Source: Sorangium cellulosum
GTDB taxonomy: Bacteria; Myxococcota_A; Polyangia; Polyangiales; Polyangiaceae
Assembly: GCF_002950945.1 (NCBI RefSeq)
Contig: NZ_CP012673.1
Coordinates: 1,116,001-1,180,000 of the forward strand
Reading direction: 5' to 3'
DNA length: 64,000 nt
Shown here: positions 26,208-34,156 of the stretch, one piece after another
Layout: each line of letters starts with the position of its first letter
Position numbering within the stretch: the stretch's first letter is position 1
Position numbers and translations under genes: made by a program
Notes under the pieces: generated by a model
Seen by the model: the letters and a program-made list of their open reading frames with translations, nothing else
What the model was told of the DNA's origin: nothing
Databases searched by the model: none

Positions 26208-27041
26208 TCAATCCACCCCGGCCTCCGGCGCGGCTTCGTCGATCGCGGGCTCGGCCGCAACGCCGCCGTCCGGCAGCGCGCCGCCCTCCGTATCGGCCTC
26301 CTCCTTGCTGCCCGCGCGACGGCGCTCGGCCTTGGCCACCTCCCGCTCCAGCGGTGCGAGCAGCCGGCGCGTCGTGTCCGCGCCGGCCTCCTCGAGCTCG
26401 AGCATCTGGAGCACCGTTCGCACCACCTTGATCCAGCGATTGCGGGCCCGGAGCTGCCCGCCGCGCGGATCGGCCGCGCCCTGCCTGCTCTCCCTGTCCT
26501 GCGCTGCCAGGTGGAGGCGCTGCGCGTCGAGCCTGCCGAGCTCGTCGCCCGCGGCGAACCAGGCCTGCACCGCCTTGAGCAGGTTGCCCCCCGGCACCGG
26601 CAGCGCCTTGAGCGCCGCCCTCGACTCCGGCGTCAGCCGGTCGCGCGCGAGCTTCACCTCGCCTGCTTCTTCGCTGTAGCTCGCCATGATGAACTTGAGC
26701 CCGTCCGCGAAGAGCTGATCGCGGATCTCGAGGTAGATCGCCGCGTCCTCGGGATCGTCGGCGAGGTCCGCGAAGCCGGTGAGCACCGCGTGGGCGCCGC
26801 GCGCCTTGCGGTCGTGGATCTGATCCACGGCCACCTGCCGCTGCTGGATGTCGGAGACCTCGTCATTCACCTTCTTCTGCTTGCGGTGCGCCTTCAAGAT
26901 GCCGTCGTGCGCGGCCTCGATATCGTCGATCAGCGGGGCGCACCGCTTCAGCGACAGCAGGCGCGGCCTCTCGCGCTCCGGATCGAGCCAAGCGGCGGTG
27001 ATCTGGACCATCTGACGAGGAGAGAGATCTTTGAAAGCCAC
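26208..27041 (-). CDS. Helical protein of unknown function
   Basis: A 277-residue protein starting at a GTG with an excellent Shine-Dalgarno (AAGGAGG, 6 bases upstream). The N-terminus (AFKDLSPRQMVQITAAWLDPERERPRLLSL) is followed by a Lys/Glu-rich helical stretch (ILKAHRKQKKVNDEVSDIQQRQ), a middle helix-rich domain (LADDPEDAAIYLEIRDQLFADGL) and a C-terminal coiled-coil-like part ending in an acidic Ala/Gly/Pro tail. No signal peptide, membrane helix or catalytic motif is visible, and I do not recognise the family. It is transcribed toward the 43-bp array and lies just downstream of the sigma-factor gene on the same strand (185-base gap), so it may be controlled by it. Confidence 0.7.
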   Translation of the reverse strand: MAFKDLSPRQMVQITAAWLDPERERPRLLSLKRCAPLIDDIEAAHDGILKAHRKQKKVNDEVSDIQQRQVAVDQIHDRKARGAHAVLTGFADLADDPEDAAIYLEIRDQLFADGLKFIMASYSEEAGEVKLARDRLTPESRAALKALPVPGGNLLKAVQAWFAAGDELGRLDAQRLHLAAQDRESRQGAADPRGGQLRARNRWIKVVRTVLQMLELEEAGADTTRRLLAPLEREVAKAERRRAGSKEEADTEGGALPDGGVAAEPAIDEAAPEAGVD

Positions 27042-27226
27042 GGTGCCTCCTTGGTTGTCCTCCGGCGGCGCTCGCCGGGGAATGCACCATCGGTCACGGT
27101 TCCAGAGGAGATGCGTTGTGTAAAGGCCTCTCGTGACAAGAGCAAAGTTTCCACACTGGCCAGCGTGGTTGCGTGGGTTGCCTCCGTGGCCCCGGCGGGG
27201 CGCGCTCGGCCTGAGCTGAGCGCCGA

Positions 27227-27916
27227 TCAGGCCCCTTCGCTCGGCGGAGGCTCCTCGACGTCGCTCGCCTCGAGCGCGCACCGGAGCCGCCTCCGCAGCT
27301 GCTCATCCAGCCGGAGGGCTTGCTTCTCGTGCACGCCGAGCTCCGCGGCGACCTTGGTCCAGGAGAGATCCTGCCAGTACCGGAGCTCGATGAGGCGGGC
27401 CTCGCGCTCGTCGAGGCCGCGGAGCGCCGTCCTGAGCGCCTCGAGCGCCTGGGCGCGCGCGAGCGCGTCCTCCGGGCGCGCCCGGAGCCGCTCGCCGCTG
27501 TCGGCCACGAAGCGCGCGAAGGCGAGCGCGCGACACCGGTCCTGGAGCTGGGCCAACGCGTCGGCGTCGTCGTCGCCGAACGGGTCGCTCGTGTCGCGCA
27601 TCGCCTCGGCGGCGCCGAGCGCCGCGTCGAGGCCGGCGCGCCGGATCGACGCCTCGCGGCTGAGCGATCTCAGGACGGCGCCGGCCACGCGCTTCCAGGC
27701 ATAGACGTTGAATGGCACGCCGCGCGCGGCGTCGTATCCAGGACAGGCCTCGAGGAGCGCCTGACAGGCTGTCTGCTCGCAGTCGTCGAGGCGCTGGCGC
27801 GCCCGCACACCGTAGATCCGCGCGGTACGCCGCGCGATGTGGCGGGCCATCGGCAGCGCCGAGAGCACGCGCTCCTGGTCGGGTTGAGGTGGAGAGGGAC
27901 GCCGGCCGCGTGTCAC
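27227..27916 (-). CDS. Sigma-70-family RNA polymerase sigma factor
   Basis: A 229-residue sigma factor. Region 2 includes ARHIARRTARIYGVRARQRLDD and the FNVYAWKRVAGAVLRS stretch that corresponds to minus-10 recognition and melting. Region 4 is LRGLDEREARLIELRYWQDL, then a helix-turn-helix (SWTKVAAELGVHEKQALRLDEQL) for the minus-35 box. There is no region 1 or extended region 3, so it is an alternative or ECF-like factor. The GTG start overlaps the TGA of the upstream small gene (GTGA), implying coupled synthesis. It is divergent from the kinase/PGRS module, and an N-terminal remnant of a second copy lies in the same position next to the second module (40.1-40.3 kb), linking it to that module. 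Confidence 0.88.
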   Translation of the reverse strand: MTRGRRPSPPQPDQERVLSALPMARHIARRTARIYGVRARQRLDDCEQTACQALLEACPGYDAARGVPFNVYAWKRVAGAVLRSLSREASIRRAGLDAALGAAEAMRDTSDPFGDDDADALAQLQDRCRALAFARFVADSGERLRARPEDALARAQALEALRTALRGLDEREARLIELRYWQDLSWTKVAAELGVHEKQALRLDEQLRRRLRCALEASDVEEPPPSEGA

Positions 27917-28227
27917 CGCCGCTTCCCGAAGGTGCCGTCGCCGGGCGCCGCCCCGGCGCCCGCGTCCGCCGCGCCGGCCGCTCCCTCGCGGGCGACATCG
28001 GCGCTCCTCGACAGGTTGGAAGGGCGCGCGCGCAGGCGCTCGTAGAGCGGCGCCGCCGCGGGGTGCGTCGTGATGAAGACCGTGAGGAAACGGCGGTAGT
28101 CCTCGAGCGCCTCGGGGGAGAGCGCCCCGAGGTACGGGCGGAGTGCGTCGTTGAGACAGGCTTCGAGGAGCGGATCCTCGCCGCCGGTCAGGTCGAGATC
28201 GTCGTGCTCGGGGGCGTCGTGCGTCAT
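27913..28227 (-). CDS. Small acidic protein coupled to the sigma factor
   Basis: A 104-residue protein ending in the GTGA overlap with the sigma-factor start. The N-terminus is acidic (HDDLDLTGGEDPLLEACLNDALRPYL), the middle helical (LSPEALEDYRRFLTVFITTHPAAAPLYERLRARP), the C-terminus an Ala/Gly-rich tail with a basic end (GTFGKRR). It has no membrane helix or zinc motif typical of anti-sigma factors and I do not recognise it. Its stoichiometric coupling makes an anti-sigma or co-activator role a reasonable guess. In the degraded copy near 40.3 kb only its last codons survive. Confidence 0.65.
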   Translation of the reverse strand: MTHDAPEHDDLDLTGGEDPLLEACLNDALRPYLGALSPEALEDYRRFLTVFITTHPAAAPLYERLRARPSNLSRSADVAREGAAGAADAGAGAAPGDGTFGKRR

Positions 28228-28532
28228 TCGGCCTCGCTGGGGCGCGACGTGTGATGCAGCGCCCCTTCTATCCCAACTTCACGGCGGGCAGGGCGGTTCG
28301 GACAGGAAAAGCGACGGGCCGGCGCTTTTTTAGGGATGCCCGCTCGCACCGGCGGCGCGGCGGCGCCGGCGGCGTCCCGCGCGCCGGGAAGCTTGCAGGG
28401 GGCATGCCGATCGCTCGCCGGCACACAACCGCGCGGACTGACGCGGTATTTCGAGAATCGACACCGGGCGTCCATTTTCTTTGTCCGAACCGCCGAGGTG
28501 CTCGTGATTTCCCCTTCAAGGAGACCGCGCCG
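28228..28532. promoter_or_regulatory. Divergent promoter region, sigma gene / kinase module
   Basis: About 305 bases between the small protein gene and the first kinase. The segment AAAAGCG (28307-28313) ... CGCTTTT (28323-28329) is a 7-bp stem followed by a run of six T (28326-28331), resembling an intrinsic terminator or attenuator. The stretch 28481-28532 (TTTTCTTTGTCCGAACCG, then GTGCTCGTGATT) is conserved upstream of the decayed kinase at 40.36-40.41 kb, so it probably contains the module promoter or leader. AAGGAG (28518-28523) is the ribosome-binding site of the kinase. Confidence 0.5.
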
Positions 28533-29799
28533 GTGGGACGCCGCACGTTCGACATCGCAGGGCCGCTCGACGACGCCGGGGACGCGCTGGCGGGGACGCC
28601 GTACCGGGCCCTCCGGGCGCTCGGGCGCGGGGGGATGGGGGAGGTGTATCGAGGCGGAGCACCGCGCGCTCCGGAGGCGCGTGGTGGTGAAGCTGGTTCG
28701 CCGCGCGCTGGCGCACGATCCGCGGTTCGTGGACCGGCTGCGGGTCGAGGCGCAGGCGCTGGCGGCGATCGCGTCGCCGCACGTGGTGGCGGTCCTCGAT
28801 CTGGGGACGACGCCGGCGGGGCGGTCGTACCTTGTGATGGAGCGGCTCGAAGGGGGCACGCTGCGGGAGGAGCTCGAGCGGCGCGGGCCGCTGCCGGTGG
28901 CCGAGGCGATCGAGGTGACGCGGCAGGTGCTGGCGGGGCTCGCGGCGGCGCACCGGGCCGGCATCGTCCATCGCGACGTGAAGCTCGACAACGTGTTCCT
29001 GTGCGCGCCGGCGGAGGCGGCGCCGGGCGGGGGGCGGATCGCGAAGGTGATCGATTTCGGGGTGGCCAAGCCGATGCCGGGGGCGGCGCCGCGGGCAACG
29101 GCTCCGCCGCGTCCGCTGGCGGGACCGGCCTACCCGACCGAAGCGGGGCTGGTCGTGGGGACCCCCCGGACGGCCTCGCCGGAGCAGGCGCGGTGCCAGC
29201 CGGTGGATGCCCGGGCGGACGTGTATGCCGTCGGATTGCTGCTGTATACGCTCCTGTTGGGGCAGGGGCCGTTCGCTCACCTGGAAGACGCGATAGAGGT
29301 GCTGCGGGCGCACGTGATGGAGAGGCCGGCGGCGCCGTCGCGCGCGGCAGGGCAGTGGATCCCGAGGGAGCTGGACCTTGCGGTGCTGAAGGCGCTGGAG
29401 AAGCGACCTGAGGAGAGGTTCGGGAGCGCGGAGGCGTTCGCGGCGGAGCTCGGGCGGATCGGGGCGGCGCTGGAGCTGGAGGTAGAGAGCGCGGAGGCGG
29501 GTGGAGCGGCGGAGGCGGGGGGAGCGGGAGCTGCGGAGGGGGCCGTGCGAAGGCGGAGCGAGGGGACTGTCGGCGGAGGAGAGGAGGAGGGCACGTGGGA
29601 GCCGGAGATCCAGGCATGGTTCGCAACGAGGCCGGAAGAAGGGCGCGAGGCGGCAGCCGGACCGAACGAGGCGCCGGAGGCGGGGGAGGCCGAGGAGGCG
29701 AAGGTGGATCCGCGGTGGTTCGCGCTGCTGACGGCGGCGAGCACGGCGGTGTTCTGCGCGCTGGCGGCGGTGTTGCTGCGGTGGATGGGGGCGTGGTGA
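28533..29799 (+). pseudogene. Ser/Thr kinase 1 of module A, frameshifted in the N-lobe
   Basis: The natural start is GTG at 28533, with AAGGAG nine bases upstream, giving a frame that runs through the glycine loop (LGRGGMGEVY). At 28650 an extra C breaks this frame; without it the frame continues as EAEHRALRRRVVVKLV and on to the stop, a 421-residue protein. The downstream frame has all catalytic motifs: VVVKL, HRDVKLDN, DFGVAK and TASPEQ. A C-terminal membrane helix (FALLTAASTAVFCALAAVLL) anchors it with almost nothing outside. The stop overlaps the start of kinase 2 (TGATG). Either this copy is inactivated or the C is a sequence error; a product started internally would lack the glycine loop. 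Confidence 0.75.
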
Positions 29800-32153
29800 T
29801 GGGGAGGGAGGCGCTGAAGGCCGGAGACGTGTTCCTGGACTACCGGATCACGGAGCTGATCGACGCTGGGGGTATGGGAGAGGTGTACAAGGCGGTGGAG
29901 GAGTACTCGGAGGACGTGGTGGCGATCAAGTGCATGTCGCCGCGGCACGTGAGGAGAGAGGACTTCGCGAGGCGGTTCCGGCAAGAGTGCAAGTTCTACC
30001 CGAAGCTGCGGCACCCGAACATCGTGGGGATGAGGAAGGCTGGAGTGTCGCCTGAGCACGTGGCGTACATCGTGATGGACTTCCTCGAGGGCAAGACGCT
30101 GAGGAAGGTCTTGAACAAGGTGTACCGGCTGGACTTCCTGAGCGCGATGCACGTGATGCTGCAGGTGGCGGACGCGATGACGTTCGTGCACTCGAAGGGG
30201 ATATGGCACCGCGACCTGAAGCCCGAGAACATCATGGTGGGCGCGAAGGGGGACGCGAAGGGGCACGTGTGGCTGCTCGACTTCGGGATAGCGAAGTTCG
30301 CGGACGGTGGGATGAACACGGACGACCTGCCGGACGTGGGAACGGTGAGGTACATCTCGCCGGAGCAGGTGAAGCTGCTGTACGGGAGCGAGAGGAAGAC
30401 GGAGCGGGTGAAGCCGGACGGTCGGACGGATATCTACGCGTTCGGTGCGATCTTCTACGAGGTGCTGACAGGCAAGCACCTGTTCTTGGATGAGCGGGAG
30501 GCGTCGAGCGCGGAGGAGACGCTGACAGGGCACCTCGTGGCGGCGCCTGAGCCAGTGCACGAGATCGTGCCTGACTGCCCCGAGTACGTGTGGCCGGTGG
30601 TGTCGCGGTGCATCGCGATCGAGCCTGGGGAGCGGTACGCGCAGTTCGGGGAGGTGGCGAAGGAGCTGCGGTCGCTGCTGAGGAACCCGGTGCCTGCGGG
30701 GCACGTGCTGGCGCGGCGGCTTGCGCAGGAGCGGATGAAGGCGGAGCGGCAGGCGGCGTTCTCCGGGGTGGAGATGGGGGAGGAGAGCGCGCTGGTGGAG
30801 GAGGAGGAGGAGCAGAGCGAGAGGGGCGGCGCGGGGAGCGAGGAGAGGGGGAGCGAGGAGAGGGGCGAGGAGCGAGAGGAGAAGGAGGAGAGGGAGCGGC
30901 GGGTGACGCACGCGGAGACGGCGCCGCTGGAGTGGTTCGTGGTGCCGGAGAGCCCGCTGCCGTTCACGCCATTGGCGCGGGAGCCGGCGCGGGAGCCGGC
31001 GCGGGCGCCGCGCGGGGTGGGGTATACGGAGCCGCTGCCGGCGACGCTGCCGGGGCTGGGGGCGCTGAGGGCGCGGCAGCGGGAGCGCGAGAGCGCGGTG
31101 GCGGCGGGGAGGACGCCGCCGGAGCCGACAGCGGCGCTGCCGGGGGCGTGGGAGGAGAGGACGGGGCACGGAGGGGCGGAGGCGGGGATGCCGCACGGGG
31201 CGGCGTCGTACCCGCCAGCGGCGCTGGCGTATGCGGCGGGGCCGCAAGGGGCGGGGCCGATGCAGCAGGGAGCGGCGCCGTACCCGCCGGCGCCGCCGTC
31301 GCACGTGGCGCCGCCGATGTCGCACGGGGCGGCGCATGCGACGCCGCCGATGGCGCACAGGGCGGCGCCGTACGCGACGCCGCCGCTTTCGCAAGGCGCC
31401 GCGCCGCACGCGACGCCGCCGTACACGGCAGCGCCGCTGTCGCAAGGCGCCGCGCCGTACGCGACGCCGCCGATGTCGCAAGGCGCCGCGCCGCAGCCGA
31501 TGCCGGCACCGGCGGGCGCAGGAGCGGCGGCGCGGCCGGAGAGAGAGACGGCGCAGACGCCGGCGCTGTCGATGGCGCAGGTGGGGCGGCGGATGCGGCC
31601 GTACCGGCTGGTGCCGCTGCTGGCGGTGGGGCTGACGGCGGTGGGGCTGACGGCTGCGCTGTGGCTCCGAGCGAGGAGCGGCGACGCGCCGGAGCACGCT
31701 GGCGCCGAGCGCGCGGCCACGGAGCCGGCGCAGAGCGTGAAGGAGAACGCACCGGCGCCGGCAGTGCCGTCGCCGCCACCGGAGGCGAGCGCCGCACCGG
31801 TCGCGCCAGGCGCGCCGGAAGCCACAGCGACGGCGAGCGCGGCGTCGACGAGCACGGCCGACGCGGCCGCGAAGGACGATGCGACCGCGAAGGCCGACGC
31901 GGGAGCGAAGGAAGAGCCCGCGGCGACGAAGCCGGCGCCGGGACGGAGCGCGGATGCGGATGCGGATGCGGAGGAAGACGAAGAGGACATCTACCCGATG
32001 CCGCAGCGGCCGAAGCCGTCGTTCCTGCGGGTGCTGAACGAGCAGCGGAAACAGGAGGCGCCGTCGAAGAAGACAGCGCCTGCGAAGCGAAGGAGCGCGG
32101 GAGCGGAAGAAGAGGGGCCGTGCCCGATCGCCGGGTGCGGGCCGCAGTTCTAG
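29799..32153 (+). CDS. Membrane Ser/Thr protein kinase 2 of module A
   Basis: A 784-residue kinase with an intact catalytic domain (residues 15-290): glycine loop DAGGMGEVY, VAIK (Lys44), HRDLKPEN (Asp139, Asn144), DFGIAKF (Asp161), and SPEQ in the activation segment. It continues with a Glu/Arg-rich stretch, a region of Pro/Ala repeats (five or so versions of SQGAAPYATPP), a single membrane helix (VPLLAVGLTAVGLTAALWL, about residues 610-630) and an Ala/Glu-rich extracytoplasmic tail ending in CPIAGCGPQF. It is a receptor-like kinase: repeats inside, charged tail outside. The start overlaps the kinase 1 stop (TGATG). Copy B lacks this gene except for its last few codons. Confidence 0.92.
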   Translation: MGREALKAGDVFLDYRITELIDAGGMGEVYKAVEEYSEDVVAIKCMSPRHVRREDFARRFRQECKFYPKLRHPNIVGMRKAGVSPEHVAYIVMDFLEGKTLRKVLNKVYRLDFLSAMHVMLQVADAMTFVHSKGIWHRDLKPENIMVGAKGDAKGHVWLLDFGIAKFADGGMNTDDLPDVGTVRYISPEQVKLLYGSERKTERVKPDGRTDIYAFGAIFYEVLTGKHLFLDEREASSAEETLTGHLVAAPEPVHEIVPDCPEYVWPVVSRCIAIEPGERYAQFGEVAKELRSLLRNPVPAGHVLARRLAQERMKAERQAAFSGVEMGEESALVEEEEEQSERGGAGSEERGSEERGEEREEKEERERRVTHAETAPLEWFVVPESPLPFTPLAREPAREPARAPRGVGYTEPLPATLPGLGALRARQRERESAVAAGRTPPEPTAALPGAWEERTGHGGAEAGMPHGAASYPPAALAYAAGPQGAGPMQQGAAPYPPAPPSHVAPPMSHGAAHATPPMAHRAAPYATPPLSQGAAPHATPPYTAAPLSQGAAPYATPPMSQGAAPQPMPAPAGAGAAARPERETAQTPALSMAQVGRRMRPYRLVPLLAVGLTAVGLTAALWLRARSGDAPEHAGAERAATEPAQSVKENAPAPAVPSPPPEASAAPVAPGAPEATATASAASTSTADAAAKDDATAKADAGAKEEPAATKPAPGRSADADADAEEDEEDIYPMPQRPKPSFLRVLNEQRKQEAPSKKTAPAKRRSAGAEEEGPCPIAGCGPQF

Positions 32154-32177
32154 TCGCCGAAAAGAGAGGGCTTCGAG

Positions 32178-33002
32178 ATGAGCAGCAACAAGGAGAGCGA
32201 TGACGTCCGGCAATACCTGCCGGACCTCGACAGCATCCAGCGCGAGGCGGATCCGGCGGCGGCGGAGCAGAAGCTGCAGCAGGCGCTGGACAACCCGGAG
32301 CTTGACCGGGCGCTTTCGGAGATGCAGCGGCAGAAGACGGCGGGCCAGCCGCTGTTCCAGTTCCCGGTGGTGCCGGCGGCGGCGGGCGGGGCGATGGCGC
32401 ACGGGGCGGCGATGGCGCACGGAGCGGCGATGGCGCACGGAGCGGCGGTGCTGCCGCCGTATCCGGCTGCGCACAGCGGGGCGGTGCCGCCGCCGCTGCC
32501 AGCGGCGAGCCAGTGGGCGAACCAGCCGCTGCCGCCGATCGACAAGGCGCTGCTGCCGTCGTCGTTGCTGCCGGTGACGGCGCCGCCGGTCGAGGCGCCG
32601 AAGCCGGCGGCAGCAGAGAAGAGGGCGGCGGGAGGCCGGGGGTGGGGCTGGTGGATCGTGGTGGTGTTCGCGGCGATCGCGGTGGGGGCGCCGATCGCGG
32701 CGGCGATGTTCCTGAGGCGAGAGACGGCGGAGACGGAGAAGGAGCCGGCGGCACCGCCGAGCGGGGCCGCGGCGCGGAACGCGGCCGCGACGAGAGAAGG
32801 CGCGGAGCGGCGAGCGCCGGGAGCGCCGGGGGCGACGGAGGAGGTCGAGCCGAGCCTCGACGACGGGGCGGGGGAGGACGACCGCGCATCCGGCGCGTCG
32901 CCGGCACGTGGAGCACTGGCGCCGGCGCGGGCGGTGCGCGCCACGCCGCAAGGGACGCCGGCGCCGGCGCAGAAGCCGCAAGACGACGACATGTTGGAGT
33001 GA
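32178..33002 (+). CDS. One-pass membrane protein of module A (A3)
   Basis: A 274-residue protein with a conserved N-terminal block (SSNKESDDVRQYLPDLDSIQ, then QQALDNPELDRALSEM), three tandem copies of MAHGAA (21-bp DNA repeat), a membrane helix near the middle (WWIVVVFAAIAVGAPIAAAMF) and an Ala/Pro-rich tail ending in DDDMLE. Its equivalent in copy B keeps the N-terminal block, the membrane helix and the DD-x-LE end, while the spacer repeats are unrelated. This shows which parts are constrained. Function is unknown; lying between a kinase and a TPR/PEGA protein, it may be a kinase substrate or adaptor. It follows kinase 2 by 24 bases. Confidence 0.82.
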   Translation: MSSNKESDDVRQYLPDLDSIQREADPAAAEQKLQQALDNPELDRALSEMQRQKTAGQPLFQFPVVPAAAGGAMAHGAAMAHGAAMAHGAAVLPPYPAAHSGAVPPPLPAASQWANQPLPPIDKALLPSSLLPVTAPPVEAPKPAAAEKRAAGGRGWGWWIVVVFAAIAVGAPIAAAMFLRRETAETEKEPAAPPSGAAARNAAATREGAERRAPGAPGATEEVEPSLDDGAGEDDRASGASPARGALAPARAVRATPQGTPAPAQKPQDDDMLE

Positions 33003-33022
33003 ACCCACGTGGAGCGATGATG

Positions 33023-34156
33023 ATGAGCTGCCAATATCTTGCACTGTTGCTCACCCTTGGGGGCGCAATCGCCTACGCTGATGCCGCTGAGGCGCAGACG
33101 TCGACGCCGCAGGCCGCGGCCCGCAGCGCCGATGAGGCGACGCGCGGCGACCCGGCGAAGCGGGCTGATGCATTCTACAAACGGGGCGTGCAGCTCTACC
33201 GGGAGAAGAAGTACGCGGAGGCAGAGGCCGCGTTGCTGTCGGCGTGGGAGCTGAGCCCGACGTTCGATGTGGCGCAAAACCTCGGACACACGGAATATCA
33301 GCTGAAGAAGCACCGGGAAGCCGCGAAGTACTTGTCGTTCGCGCTGCGGCATTGGCCGCTGCTGAAGGCGACATCCGCGCTGAAAGATAGGGTGAAGAGT
33401 CGGCTCGCAGAGTCGCGGGCCCTGGTCGGCGCGGTGACGGTGAGCGTCCCGGTGGTGGGAGCGGAGGTGCTGGTCGACGGCGAGGCCGTGGGCAGGTCGC
33501 CGCTGGAAGGAGAGGTGTTCGTCGAGCCGGGCGAGCACCGCGTGGAGGCGCGGCTGGCCGGGTACGCACCGGCGAGCGGGACGGTGCGGGTGGCGAAGGG
33601 AGGAACGGCGGAGGTGACGCTGGCGATGGCGCCGGTAAAGAGCGAAGCGGGGACGACGGGGGCGGCGCCGGTCGCGAACGCGGCGGAGGGAAAGAAGAGC
33701 GCGCCGGGCGCCGATGCCGGTGCGCGGACGGCGGAGCAGCCGGCCGAGGCCCCGGCGACGCCGGTGCCGCCGCCCACCAAGAGGAGCTGGGTGCCGGCGA
33801 TCGCGCTGGGCGCGGGGAGCGTGGTGGCGCTCGGCGTGGGGATCGGGACGACGTTGGCGTCGAACGCGGCGAGCGATGACGCGCACGACCAGAGCGCCGC
33901 GATCATCAACGGCGGAGGGCAGTGCGTGAAGCCACCCGCTTCATGGGTCGGAGCTTGTGAGCAGGTCCGGAGCGACGCCTCGCGAGCCGACACCTTGGGC
34001 AACGTCGCTCGGGTGGCGTACATCGCCTCGGGCGCGCTGGCGATCGCCGCGGCGACGTACGTCTTCTGGCCCAAGCCGAAGGCTGCCGACGCGGTGACGG
34101 TGCTGCCGGTGATGCGCGCGGGCGGCGCGGGAGTCGTCGTGCTGGGAGCGTGGTGA
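33023..34156 (+). CDS. TPR-PEGA membrane protein of module A (A4)
   Basis: A 377-residue protein. I chose ATG 33023 because GGAG lies 8 bases upstream and the same arrangement is conserved in copy B; a GTG at 32999 overlapping the previous stop is an alternative. After a signal peptide (MSCQYLALLLTLGGAIAYA) come two TPR-like helical hairpins (YREKKYAEAEAALLSAWELS and EYQLKKHREAAKYLSFAL). A PEGA-type beta domain follows (GAEVLVDGEAVGRSPLEGEV, HRVEARLAGYAP), then a Pro/Ala linker and two hydrophobic helices near the C-terminus. PEGA domains are surface-associated and often accompany kinases. It probably resides at the envelope and may link the kinases to the glycine-rich lipoprotein that follows, whose start shares a base with this stop. 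Confidence 0.85.
   Translation: MSCQYLALLLTLGGAIAYADAAEAQTSTPQAAARSADEATRGDPAKRADAFYKRGVQLYREKKYAEAEAALLSAWELSPTFDVAQNLGHTEYQLKKHREAAKYLSFALRHWPLLKATSALKDRVKSRLAESRALVGAVTVSVPVVGAEVLVDGEAVGRSPLEGEVFVEPGEHRVEARLAGYAPASGTVRVAKGGTAEVTLAMAPVKSEAGTTGAAPVANAAEGKKSAPGADAGARTAEQPAEAPATPVPPPTKRSWVPAIALGAGSVVALGVGIGTTLASNAASDDAHDQSAAIINGGGQCVKPPASWVGACEQVRSDASRADTLGNVARVAYIASGALAIAAATYVFWPKPKAADAVTVLPVMRAGGAGVVVLGAW

Noticed and set aside
25640..26260. 206-codon leftward open frame across the tandem array
   Set aside because: The period of 43 bases shifts the frame at every unit; composition follows the repeat rather than a protein.
28600..28700. Programmed ribosomal frameshift in kinase 1
   Set aside because: No slippery heptamer, stimulatory Shine-Dalgarno or obvious structure at the junction; a simple insertion explains the break.
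29277..33044. 1,255-codon leftward open frame opposite the kinases
   Set aside because: Arg/His/Leu-rich low complexity with no domain; it exists because the sense strand uses G-ending codons. The rightward frames have full kinase motifs.
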